From the NCBI RefSeq assembly GCF_000175215.2, contig NC_014819.1:96347-160346 (forward strand): a stretch of DNA of 64,000 nt, in the 5' to 3' direction. Position 1 is the stretch's first letter. Each line of letters opens with the position of its first letter. Source of the stretch: Asticcacaulis excentricus CB 48. GTDB taxonomy: Bacteria > Pseudomonadota > Alphaproteobacteria > Caulobacterales > Caulobacteraceae. Below the pieces are notes generated by a model. The model did not search any database. It saw only the letters and a program-made list of their open reading frames with translations, and was not told where the DNA came from. The position numbers were made by a program, and so were the translations under genes. Below are positions 40,880 to 48,752 of this stretch, piece after piece.

Positions 40880-42124
40880 ATGCGATTCGTCTCCCTCGCG
40901 GCGCTGTCCGCTCTGCTGACTCCCCTTGCGTTCTCCCCGCCGGTGCTGGCAGCGCCTCTCACGTTCGATGCAGCGATCAAACTGGCGCAACAGAGCGCGC
41001 CAAGCCTGGCCGCCAAGGGCGCCGATGTCGATGCCGCGCGCGCTGCAAGCCTGGCGGCCGGCCGTCTGCCCGATCCCAAGATCCGCGCCGGCGTCGAGAA
41101 TTTCCCGGTATCCGGCCCGCCCGCCGGCTCCTTCAACAAGGATAGCATGACCATGATGACGCTGGGTGTCATGCAGGACATGCCCAATGCCGACAAACGT
41201 CGGGCCGCACGCACGCGCGCAGACGCCGATTTCGGCTTCGCTCAGGCCAGTCAGTCGGTCGAAGCCCGCGATGTTCGCCTCAATGCGGCGCTCGCGTGGG
41301 TCGATCTTTATTACGCCAAGCAAAAACTCGCCGCGCTCGATGACGTTGAAAAAGCAATAGCCCCTATCCGGTCTAGCGCGCCGTCGCAGCTGGCCAACGG
41401 CGTCATCCGCCCCGCGCAATCGCTTGACGCCGAACAGTTGCAGGCTTCCTTAAGCGACCGCCGTGCCGATCTGGTGGCGGACATTGCGAGGGCCCGAGCG
41501 GAGTTGGTCCGCTGGACCGGCGACGATACCGCCGATGTCACTGGCGCGCCACCGGACTATACCGTCGATCCATCCGCCATCCGCGCCAATCTCGACAACA
41601 GTCCAAACCTGGCGCTCTATGGCGCCGCGAGCCGGCAGGCCGATGCGGATGTGGCGATGGCGCGGGCCGAGAAGCGGCCGGACTGGGGATGGGATGTCAC
41701 CTACCAGCACCGCGACGGTATGTATGGCGACATGGTCTCAACCGGCGTGACCTTCAGCCTGCCCTTGTTCTCCAAGTCTCGGCAGGACCCGATCATCGAT
41801 GCGAAGAGCCAAGCCGCGACGCGCGCCCGCCTCGACCAAGACGCCATGCACCGCCAGCTTCAAGCGCAACTTGATGCCGATCTGGCCGATCATCTCATGC
41901 ACCATGACCGCCTAATGCGGGCACAAACCACGCTCGTGCCGCTGGCGCAGAAGAAGGCCGATCTGGAACTGGCCAGCTATGGCGCTGGAACGGCCACGCT
42001 CTCAGACGTGCTGACCGCGCAACTCGCCCTGGCCGAAGCCCGGATCGATGCACTCTCCCGCGAAGCCGACGTCGTCCGCGACAGCGTGCGCCTCAACCTG
42101 ACCTACGGGAATACCAGCCAATGA
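40880..42124 (+). CDS. cusC: TolC-family outer-membrane factor (CusC-type)
   Basis: A 414-residue outer-membrane efflux channel with a signal peptide (about 1-23). Two OEP repeats are seen: LTFDAAIKLAQQSAPSLAAKGADVDAA and, later, DADLADHLMHHDRLMRAQ, with long heptad-like coiled coils. It forms the exit duct of a tripartite heavy-metal RND pump. It is the first of three overlapping genes (ATGA with the adaptor). Assignment to Cu/Ag rests on the downstream RND type and CusF domains. Confidence 0.88.
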   Translation: MRFVSLAALSALLTPLAFSPPVLAAPLTFDAAIKLAQQSAPSLAAKGADVDAARAASLAAGRLPDPKIRAGVENFPVSGPPAGSFNKDSMTMMTLGVMQDMPNADKRRAARTRADADFGFAQASQSVEARDVRLNAALAWVDLYYAKQKLAALDDVEKAIAPIRSSAPSQLANGVIRPAQSLDAEQLQASLSDRRADLVADIARARAELVRWTGDDTADVTGAPPDYTVDPSAIRANLDNSPNLALYGAASRQADADVAMARAEKRPDWGWDVTYQHRDGMYGDMVSTGVTFSLPLFSKSRQDPIIDAKSQAATRARLDQDAMHRQLQAQLDADLADHLMHHDRLMRAQTTLVPLAQKKADLELASYGAGTATLSDVLTAQLALAEARIDALSREADVVRDSVRLNLTYGNTSQ

Positions 42125-43617
42125 CCCGCCCGCAAACCATCACTCCGCTTTATTTGGGCATAGCCGCCTCTGCCCTCGTCATCGTTGCCGGCGGCGTTGG
42201 CTTCGGCCTGGCCAGACTTCAGCACACCTCGGGGGCAATGCCCGCCACGGATACAGCCGGCAAGGGCAAGGTGCTTTATTGGTATGACCCGATGGTCCCC
42301 GCCCAGCATTTCGACAAGCCGGGCAAGTCACCGTTCATGGATATGCAACTAAAGCCGCGTTATGCCGGTGAAGCCGATCCCGCAGAGGGCGGCGTACAGA
42401 TCGATCCGTCCAGACTGCAAAATCTCGGCGTCCGGCTGGCGAGTGTCGAGCGCGGCGATTTCACCGCCACCTTCGATGCCGCCGGCTCGCTCGACTTCAA
42501 CGGGCGCGATGTCGCCATTATTCAGGCGCGCGCCAACGGTTTTGTCCAGCGTGTCTACGCCCGCGCGCCCGGCGATGTCATCGCCGCCGGCGCCCCGATC
42601 GCCGATATCCTCGTACCGTCATGGGGCGGCGCGCAGTCCGAATATCTCGCTGTCATTGCGACCCACGATCCGTCCCTCGAAGCGGCAGCCCGGCAAAGGC
42701 TGGTGTTGTTGGGGATGTCGGCGGGATTGATCGACAACGTAAAGCGGACAGGCAAGATCAGCAATGTGGTGACCATCACAACGCCGGTTGGAGGGGCGAT
42801 CCAGACACTCGACGCCCGCCAGGGCATGACTGTCTCCATGGGTCAGACGCTGGCGCAGGTGACCAGCCTGTCGTCCGTCTGGCTGACCGCAGCCGTGCCG
42901 GAGGTTCAGGCCGGGCGTGTCAAGATCGGCCAAACCGTGACGGCGGATTTGGCGGCGTTTCCGAGTGAGACCTTTACCGGTCGGATCGCCGCTATCTTGC
43001 CGACAACCCAGACCGACAGCCGAACCTTGAGTGTTCGCGTCGAATTGCCCAATCCAGGTGCTAAATTGCGCCCCGGTATGTTCGCGACCGTCCATCTGGC
43101 CGGCAATAGCAGCCAAGCCCTGTTTGTCCCAACGGAAGCTCTCATCCGCACGGGCAAACGAACCCTGGTCATGCTGGGTGATGGCAAGGGCCGCTTCACG
43201 CCAGCCGAGGTTCAGACGGGCCGTGAAAACGGCGACCGCACCGAGATCATTGCGGGACTCAACGAAGGCGACAAGGTCGTTGCGTCCGGCCAATTCCTAA
43301 TCGACTCAGAAGCCAGCCTGTCGGGAATCAATGCCAGGCCGTTGACCCCCATGTCGCCACCGTCAGGCGCTGCGGCGGCGGCACCGGCCCTCTATTCAAC
43401 CAAAGGTGTCATCGAACAGCTCAAAGGCAACTCGATCACGCTCAGCCACGAGGCAGTGCCGGCGATCGGCTGGCCAGCCATGACCATGACCTTCAAGCTG
43501 TCGTCGGCCAATCTCGCTAAGGGCATGAAGGTCGGTGATCACGTCAGCTTCGGCTTCGTTCAAAAAGCTGACGGCCCGGTTATCCAGAAGATCGACGCGA
43601 TGGGAGGCATGCAATGA
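42121..43617 (+). CDS. cusB: RND periplasmic adaptor with HMBD and C-terminal CusF domain (CusB-type)
   Basis: A 498-residue membrane-fusion protein. Residues 1-~35 hold one membrane anchor. YWYDPMVPAQHFDKPGKSPF (about 56-75) is the heavy-metal-binding motif of CusB proteins. The barrel-sandwich and coiled-coil regions follow to ~410. The last ~75 residues are a fused CusF domain with the full site (SHEAVPAIGWPAMTMTF, His to Trp spacing 8). It links the channel and pump and passes Cu/Ag. The gene overlaps its neighbours on both sides. Confidence 0.92.
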   Translation: MTRPQTITPLYLGIAASALVIVAGGVGFGLARLQHTSGAMPATDTAGKGKVLYWYDPMVPAQHFDKPGKSPFMDMQLKPRYAGEADPAEGGVQIDPSRLQNLGVRLASVERGDFTATFDAAGSLDFNGRDVAIIQARANGFVQRVYARAPGDVIAAGAPIADILVPSWGGAQSEYLAVIATHDPSLEAAARQRLVLLGMSAGLIDNVKRTGKISNVVTITTPVGGAIQTLDARQGMTVSMGQTLAQVTSLSSVWLTAAVPEVQAGRVKIGQTVTADLAAFPSETFTGRIAAILPTTQTDSRTLSVRVELPNPGAKLRPGMFATVHLAGNSSQALFVPTEALIRTGKRTLVMLGDGKGRFTPAEVQTGRENGDRTEIIAGLNEGDKVVASGQFLIDSEASLSGINARPLTPMSPPSGAAAAAPALYSTKGVIEQLKGNSITLSHEAVPAIGWPAMTMTFKLSSANLAKGMKVGDHVSFGFVQKADGPVIQKIDAMGGMQ

Positions 43618-46600
43618 TCGCTGCCGTCATTCGCTGGTCGGTCAGGAACCGCTTTTTCGTTATACTGGCGACTCTGGCCATCGTCGCCGGGGGTATCTTC
43701 GCCATCAAGGCCACGGCGGTCGATGCCCTGCCCGATCTGTCGGATGTCCAAGTCATCATCCGCACGCCCTATGCCGGTCAAGCGCCACAGATCGTCGAGA
43801 ACCAGGTCACCTATCCTCTGGCCACGACCATGCTGTCGGTGCCGGGCGCCAAGACCGTGCGCGGCTATTCCTTCTTCGGCGACAGCTTCGTCTATGTCCT
43901 GTTCGAGGACGGCACCGACCTCTATTGGGCGCGCTCGCGCGTGCTCGAATATCTCAACCAGGTGCAAGGCCGGTTACCTGCGGAGGCCAAGCCGTCTTTG
44001 GGGCCTGATGCTACCGGGGTCGGCTGGGTCTATGAATATGCCCTGGTCGATAAGACCGGCCAGCACGATCTGTCTCAGTTGAGATCTTTGCAGGACTGGT
44101 TCCTGCGTTATGAACTGAAATCCTTACCCGGCGTGGCCGAGGTTGCCAGCATCGGGGGCATGGTCAAGCAATATCAGGTCGTGCTCGACCCGATGAAGCT
44201 CGCCGCCTACGGCATCACGCATCAGCAAGTCGTCTCCGCCATCCAGAACGCCAATGGCGAAAGCGGCGGCTCGGTCCTGGAACTGGCCGAGGCTGAATAC
44301 ATGGTCCGCGCTGGCGGCTACCTGAAAACTCTAGACGACTTCCGCGCCATCCCGCTGAAGACAGCGGCAGGTGGCGTACCGGTGACGCTCGGCGAGGTCG
44401 CCACCGTCCAGATCGGCCCAGAGATGCGTCGTGGCGTCGCCGAGTTGAATGGCCAAGGCGAGGTCGCGGGCGGCGTGGTCATCCTGCGTTCGGGCAAGAA
44501 CGCGATGGAGACCATATCCGCGGTCAAGGCCAAGCTCGCCGAACTCAAGAAAAGCCTGCCACCTGGCGTCGAGGTCGTCACCACCTATGACCGCTCGCAA
44601 TTGATTGGCAGGGCCATCGGCAATCTGCGTGAGAAGCTGATCGAGGAATTCCTGGTCGTGGCTATCGTCTGCGCTCTGTTTCTCTGGCACGTGCGCTCAG
44701 CCCTGGTCGCGATATTGACCCTGCCCATCGGAGTCATGATTGCGCTCATCGTTATGCACAGCCAGGGCGTCAATGCCAACATCATGTCGCTTGGCGGCAT
44801 CGCCATCGCCATTGGCGCTATGGTCGACGCGGCTGTGGTGATGATCGAGAACGCCCATAAGAAGGTCGAGCACTGGGAACATGATCATCCGGGCGCTGTG
44901 CTTAAGGGTGACGAACGCTGGCGGGTCATAACCGAGGCCGCGACCGAAGTTGGCCCGGCTCTGTTCCTCAGCCTGTTGATCATCACCTTTTCCTTCATCC
45001 CGGTCTTTACCCTACAGGGCCAGGAGGGACGGCTATTCTCGCCTCTGGCCTTCACAAAGACCTACGCCATGGCGGGTGCCGCCATTCTGTCGGTGACACT
45101 GGTGCCAGTACTGATGGGATACCTAATCCGGGGCAAGATCCCCAAGGAGACAGCCAATCCGCTGAATGTCGTCCTGACCGCGATCTACCGCCCGTTCCTT
45201 GCCTTCGTTTTGAAAGCGCCACGGTTGACATTATTTCTGGCAGCCCTCGCCTTCGCCACGACAGCATGGCCTCTAACCCGCCTGGGTGGCGAGTTCATGC
45301 CGCAGGTCGACGAGGGTGACCTGCTCTATATGCCATCGGCTTTGCCGGGCCTATCGGCCGACAAGGCATCGGAACTGCTCCAGCAAACCGATCGCCTGAT
45401 CAAGACGGTGCCTGAAGTCGCAACCGTCTTCGGCAAGGCCGGACGCGCGGAAAGTGCGACCGACCCTGCCCCTATGGAGATGTTCGAGACCACCATACAG
45501 TTCAAGCCGCGCGATCAGTGGCGTCCCGGCATGACGCCGGACAAGCTGGTCGAGGAACTGGACCGGACGGTCAAGGTTCCAGGCCTGGCTAACGTCTGGG
45601 TGCCGCCGATCCGCAACCGCATCGACATGCTGGCGACCGGGATCAAGAGCCCTATTGGCGTCAAGGTCTCAGGCAGCAATCTCGCCGAACTCGACCGCAT
45701 CGCCCACGACGTCGAGACCGTCGCCAAGACCGTGCCGGGCGTCAGCTCGGCCCTGGCCGAGCGGCTGACTGGGGGCCGCTACGTCGATGTCGATATCGAC
45801 CGGGCGGCAGCCGGGCGCTACGGCCTCAATACCAGCGACGTCCAATCGATCATATCCGGCGCCGTCGGCGGCGAAAATGTCGGTGAAACGGTCGATGGCC
45901 TGGCGCGTTACCCTATCAATGTCCGCTATCCCCGCGAAGACAGGGACAGCCTCGAAGGGCTGCGCAATCTGCCCATTCTTACGCCTTCTGGTGCTCAGAT
46001 CACGCTCGGCACTGTAGCCAAGGTCGAGATCGCGGAAGGCCCGCCCATGTTAAAAACCGAGAACGGCCGGCCGTCTACCTGGGTATATATCGACGTCCGC
46101 GACCGCGATCTGGCTTCCGTTGTTGGTGATCTGCAAAAGGCAGTGGCCAAGGACGTCAAACTGTCACCGGGCGTCTCGATCGCCTATTCTGGTCAGTTCG
46201 AATACCTGCAACGCGCTATCGAACGCCTGAAGCTCGTGGTGCCGGCGACGCTCGTCATCATCTTCCTGCTGCTCTACGTCACCTTCGGACGTTTCGACGA
46301 GGCGGCCCTGATCATGCTGACCCTGCCGTTTGCCCTCACCGGCGGCATCTGGACGCTTTACCTCCTGGGCTTTCACCAATCAGTGGCCACAGGCGTCGGT
46401 TTCATAGCCCTGGCCGGCGTTTCAGCCGAGTTCGGCGTGATCATGCTGATCTATCTCAAGGATGCGCTGAAAGCACGCGGCCCCGATCCTTCACCGAGGG
46501 AAGTTGAGACCGCTGTCAGTGAGGGCGCGCTCCTGCGTGTCCGCCCCAAGGCCATGACGGTCTGTGTCATCCTCGCTGGCCTGTTACCGATCCTGTTCGG

Positions 46601-46760
46601 GCATGGTGCTGGCTCCGAAGTCATGAGCCGCATCGCCGCACCCATGATCGGCGGCATGCTGACCGCGCCACTTCTGTCCATGCTCGTTGTACCCGCCGCA
46701 TATCTGCTTATTCGGCGCCGCAGGCGTTCAAATCCCCCACAGTCCAACTCGCAACAATAG
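43614..46760 (+). CDS. cusA: Heavy-metal RND pump (CusA-type, Cu/Ag)
   Basis: A 1048-residue inner-membrane proton antiporter of the HME-RND group that exports Cu(I)/Ag(I) across both membranes. It has 12 membrane segments in the RND pattern and two large periplasmic loops. VDAAVVMIENAHKK near residue 405 in membrane segment 4 is the CusA-type signature, unlike the VDGAVIIMEN form of the CzcA at 57.6 kb. It starts in ATGA overlap with the adaptor. The following CusF-like gene starts 9 bp after its stop. Confidence 0.94.
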   Translation: MIAAVIRWSVRNRFFVILATLAIVAGGIFAIKATAVDALPDLSDVQVIIRTPYAGQAPQIVENQVTYPLATTMLSVPGAKTVRGYSFFGDSFVYVLFEDGTDLYWARSRVLEYLNQVQGRLPAEAKPSLGPDATGVGWVYEYALVDKTGQHDLSQLRSLQDWFLRYELKSLPGVAEVASIGGMVKQYQVVLDPMKLAAYGITHQQVVSAIQNANGESGGSVLELAEAEYMVRAGGYLKTLDDFRAIPLKTAAGGVPVTLGEVATVQIGPEMRRGVAELNGQGEVAGGVVILRSGKNAMETISAVKAKLAELKKSLPPGVEVVTTYDRSQLIGRAIGNLREKLIEEFLVVAIVCALFLWHVRSALVAILTLPIGVMIALIVMHSQGVNANIMSLGGIAIAIGAMVDAAVVMIENAHKKVEHWEHDHPGAVLKGDERWRVITEAATEVGPALFLSLLIITFSFIPVFTLQGQEGRLFSPLAFTKTYAMAGAAILSVTLVPVLMGYLIRGKIPKETANPLNVVLTAIYRPFLAFVLKAPRLTLFLAALAFATTAWPLTRLGGEFMPQVDEGDLLYMPSALPGLSADKASELLQQTDRLIKTVPEVATVFGKAGRAESATDPAPMEMFETTIQFKPRDQWRPGMTPDKLVEELDRTVKVPGLANVWVPPIRNRIDMLATGIKSPIGVKVSGSNLAELDRIAHDVETVAKTVPGVSSALAERLTGGRYVDVDIDRAAAGRYGLNTSDVQSIISGAVGGENVGETVDGLARYPINVRYPREDRDSLEGLRNLPILTPSGAQITLGTVAKVEIAEGPPMLKTENGRPSTWVYIDVRDRDLASVVGDLQKAVAKDVKLSPGVSIAYSGQFEYLQRAIERLKLVVPATLVIIFLLLYVTFGRFDEAALIMLTLPFALTGGIWTLYLLGFHQSVATGVGFIALAGVSAEFGVIMLIYLKDALKARGPDPSPREVETAVSEGALLRVRPKAMTVCVILAGLLPILFGHGAGSEVMSRIAAPMIGGMLTAPLLSMLVVPAAYLLIRRRRRSNPPQSNSQQ

Positions 46761-46769
46761 GAGATGCCT

Positions 46770-47141
46770 ATGAACACGAAACTATCCATTGCCGCCCTGG
46801 CCATCTTGGCCCTTGCCATTCTCTCAACAGCCCCCCTGGCCAGCGCGCAGGACGGCATGAAAGGCATGGACGGGATGTACGACATGGCCGGCATGAACGT
46901 GAAGAGCATGCCGAGGACCGGTTCCGGGACCGGTGTGATCAAGACCATCGACGTGAAGAGCGGCAAGATCACCATTGCGCATGGCCCTATCGCCTCGCTG
47001 AAATGGCCCGCCATGACCATGACCTTCAGCGTCAATCCGGCTTCGTTGTTGAACGGCCTTAAGGTCGGCCAAAAAGTCGCCTTCGACGTCTCAATAAAGG
47101 GCTCGGACAGCACGATAACGGCCCTGCAACCGGCACAATAG
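46770..47141 (+). CDS. CusF-like periplasmic protein with Met-rich linker
   Basis: A 123-residue exported protein. The second ATG (46770) is preferred because the AGGAG site directly abuts the first. After the signal peptide, a Met/Gly/Asp stretch (MKGMDGMYDMAGM) precedes a CusF domain with His71, Trp79, Met82 and Met84 in canonical spacing. It should act as metallochaperone for the cusCBA pump directly upstream. Confidence 0.9.
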   Translation: MNTKLSIAALAILALAILSTAPLASAQDGMKGMDGMYDMAGMNVKSMPRTGSGTGVIKTIDVKSGKITIAHGPIASLKWPAMTMTFSVNPASLLNGLKVGQKVAFDVSIKGSDSTITALQPAQ

Positions 47142-47282
47142 GAAACACAGGATCGTCTCACTAATCACAACAAGAAAGGAGACTATCTAAGCCGTACCTT
47201 CCCAACCAACAACCTACCCTAGGATCCGGCGCATCGAGCAAACGAACGTGCCGTATCCAAAATTGAAATTGGAGATTACAAA

Positions 47283-47486
47283 ATGAAAAACTTCATAACA
47301 GGAAGCGCTTCGCCCCGTAGGCTCATGGCCCTGGCTAAGCTGACGGCTCTGATCGCCGCCGTCGCGCTCACCACATCCGCCTGTTCATCCCTGAGCACGG
47401 CGAACGCAGGCTATCACACAGAAAAGGCGTCACCCAATCCGCACGATCCGACTTATAAGATCGTGCCAGACAAATCGTCCAATTAA
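47283..47486 (+). CDS. Small envelope protein with SPNPHD motif (possible lipoprotein)
   Basis: A 67-residue protein with a hydrophobic signal ending in TTSACSS, a weak lipobox, so it may be lipid-anchored. The short mature part carries SPNPHDPTYKIVPDK, the same motif as at 40582 and, with changes, at 55887. It stands ~140 bp after the CusF-like gene with its own GGAG site. Function unknown; linkage to metal pumps is the only clue. Confidence 0.6.
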   Translation: MKNFITGSASPRRLMALAKLTALIAAVALTTSACSSLSTANAGYHTEKASPNPHDPTYKIVPDKSSN

Positions 47487-47497
47487 TATTTGCACTC

Positions 47498-47527
47498 CGC
47501 GGCTGCACGCTCATTAATGCAGCCGCG
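47498..47527 (+). terminator. Hairpin after the small SPNPHD gene
   Basis: CGCGGCTGCA (47498-47507) pairs with 47518-47527 in a 10-bp stem with a 10-base loop, just past the stop at 47486. No T-tract follows, so efficiency is uncertain. Confidence 0.45.
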
Positions 47528-47576
47528 AATCCGTCGGCCACTATGCCATACAGAAAATCGACTTTAAGGAGCACAC

Positions 47577-47981
47577 ATGAAAACGAAACTGTTCACGACC
47601 GCCGGCATGGCCCTGTTTATCGCGGTGTTGGCCGCCTGCAGCCCGAAGCCCGCCGCCGACGCTGCCTCCGCTTCGGCCGAAAGCCCGGTTGCCGCTATGT
47701 CAGATATGTCGGGCATGGCTGGAATGTCGGATATGTCCGGCATGGCCATGGATACTGCGGCGAAGACTGGCACGGGCGTCGGAACTGTGACCGCAGTTGA
47801 CAAGGCGACCAGCACGATCACTATTCAGCACGAGGCCATTCCGGCGGTTTCCTGGCCGGCCATGACCATGGCGTTCAAGGCCAACCCCGCGTCACTCGTC
47901 GACAAGGTCAAGGTCGGCGAGAAGGTGACGTTCGGCGTCTCCGTAAAGGGCAGCGATGCCGAGGTCACCTCGATTCAATAG
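47577..47981 (+). CDS. CusF-domain lipoprotein
   Basis: A 134-residue protein with a clear lipobox (VLAACSPK), so probably an outer- or inner-membrane lipoprotein facing the periplasm. A Met/Ser/Gly segment (MSDMSGMAGMSDMSGMAM) leads to a CusF domain with QHEAIPAVSWPAMTMAF, the His-Trp-Met-Met site in canonical spacing. It is the last plus-strand gene of the cus cluster. An AAGGAG site supports the start. Confidence 0.88.
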   Translation: MKTKLFTTAGMALFIAVLAACSPKPAADAASASAESPVAAMSDMSGMAGMSDMSGMAMDTAAKTGTGVGTVTAVDKATSTITIQHEAIPAVSWPAMTMAFKANPASLVDKVKVGEKVTFGVSVKGSDAEVTSIQ

Positions 47982-47989
47982 GGCCCGGC

Positions 47990-48275
47990 CTAGCCGACAC
48001 CGTTCTCTATCAGCCGGCGGAAATGGGCATCTATTTCTGCCGGCACCGCTTTGGCGCCGCCGTCGAGCCACTGCGTCATCACCGCCATAAAAGCCCCGAC
48101 AACGAACGCGACCGTCGTCTCGCGCCGATCGGTTTGCCCCCTGCCCTTCAGATCGACACGGACCAAATCGGCCAATATCTCCTTGATGCTACCCAAGCTC
48201 ACGGACAGCCCGTCGTTTCCTATCAGCGCGCGATAGGCCGGTAGATGGCGCCGTGCAGGCGACGCATGCGCTCGT
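47990..48275 (-). pseudogene. TetR-family regulator, C-terminal remnant
   Basis: The reading frame covers a TetR-like ligand domain ending: SIKEILADLV, then RRETTVAFVVGAFMAVMTQWLDGG and a DAHFRRLIENGVG close. There is no helix-turn-helix. Near 48240 the match switches frames (an ERMRRLHGAIY-like segment in one frame, AYRALIGNDG in the next), implying a frameshift, and sequence further upstream is unrelated. It is probably debris from a lost regulator, cut off by the csoR region. Low-identity domain call. Confidence 0.4.
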
Positions 48276-48423
48276 GGTCCATTAGCGTCCTCCACCCGAT
48301 AACCTTCCACCCAGGTTATGCCTGAGCCGATTTGATTCAAATCAGTTTTACCTGACGAAATGGACGTACTGTCCAGCTATAACGAAAATGTTTCGCATTG
48401 AACCCGTCGGCGCCCTTGCAAGC

Positions 48424-48458
48424 ATACCCCATGGGGTATATATACCCCCCATTGGTAT
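48424..48458 (+). promoter_or_regulatory. CsoR operator region
   Basis: A perfect 16-bp palindrome, ATACCCCATGGGGTAT (48424-48439), is followed by a second related dyad ATACC...GGTAT (48442-48458). Runs of C flanked by TA and mirrored G runs are typical of CsoR sites. The pair lies directly ahead of the csoR start, so csoR and the copper ATPase are probably repressed from here until Cu(I) binds CsoR. Confidence 0.7.
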
Positions 48459-48470
48459 ATGGAGCTCCCC

Positions 48471-48746
48471 GTGTCGGAACACCCCAGTCACACCGAAGAG
48501 ACCCCTCGGCTCAACCGAACCATCGGCCAGCTCGAAGGCATCAAGCGCATGATCGGCGAGGGCCAATATTGCGTCGATATCCTTACGCAGCTGCGTGCCG
48601 TGCGCAGCGCCATCAAGACAATCGAGCTCAGTGTCCTGGAAACCCACATGAAGTCGTGCCTGGCCAAGTCCTGCCAGTGCGGCGACGAAACTCAGCGCGA
48701 CCAGCAGATTGGCGAGATCATGCTGCTCCTCAAGAAGTACGAGTAG
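48471..48746 (+). CDS. csoR: CsoR-family copper-sensing repressor
   Basis: A 91-residue all-helical repressor of the CsoR/RcnR group. Counting from the GTG at 48471 (GGAG about 7 bases upstream), the Cu(I) ligands Cys34, His59 and Cys63 fall in the C-H-C arrangement of CsoR with the same spacings (25 and 4). Conserved RLNRTIGQLEGIKRMI opens the domain. An ATG at 48459 would add four residues but overlaps the operator and lacks spacing to a ribosome site. It is 6 bp upstream of the copper ATPase. Confidence 0.9.
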   Translation: MSEHPSHTEETPRLNRTIGQLEGIKRMIGEGQYCVDILTQLRAVRSAIKTIELSVLETHMKSCLAKSCQCGDETQRDQQIGEIMLLLKKYE

Positions 48747-48752
48747 AACGCC

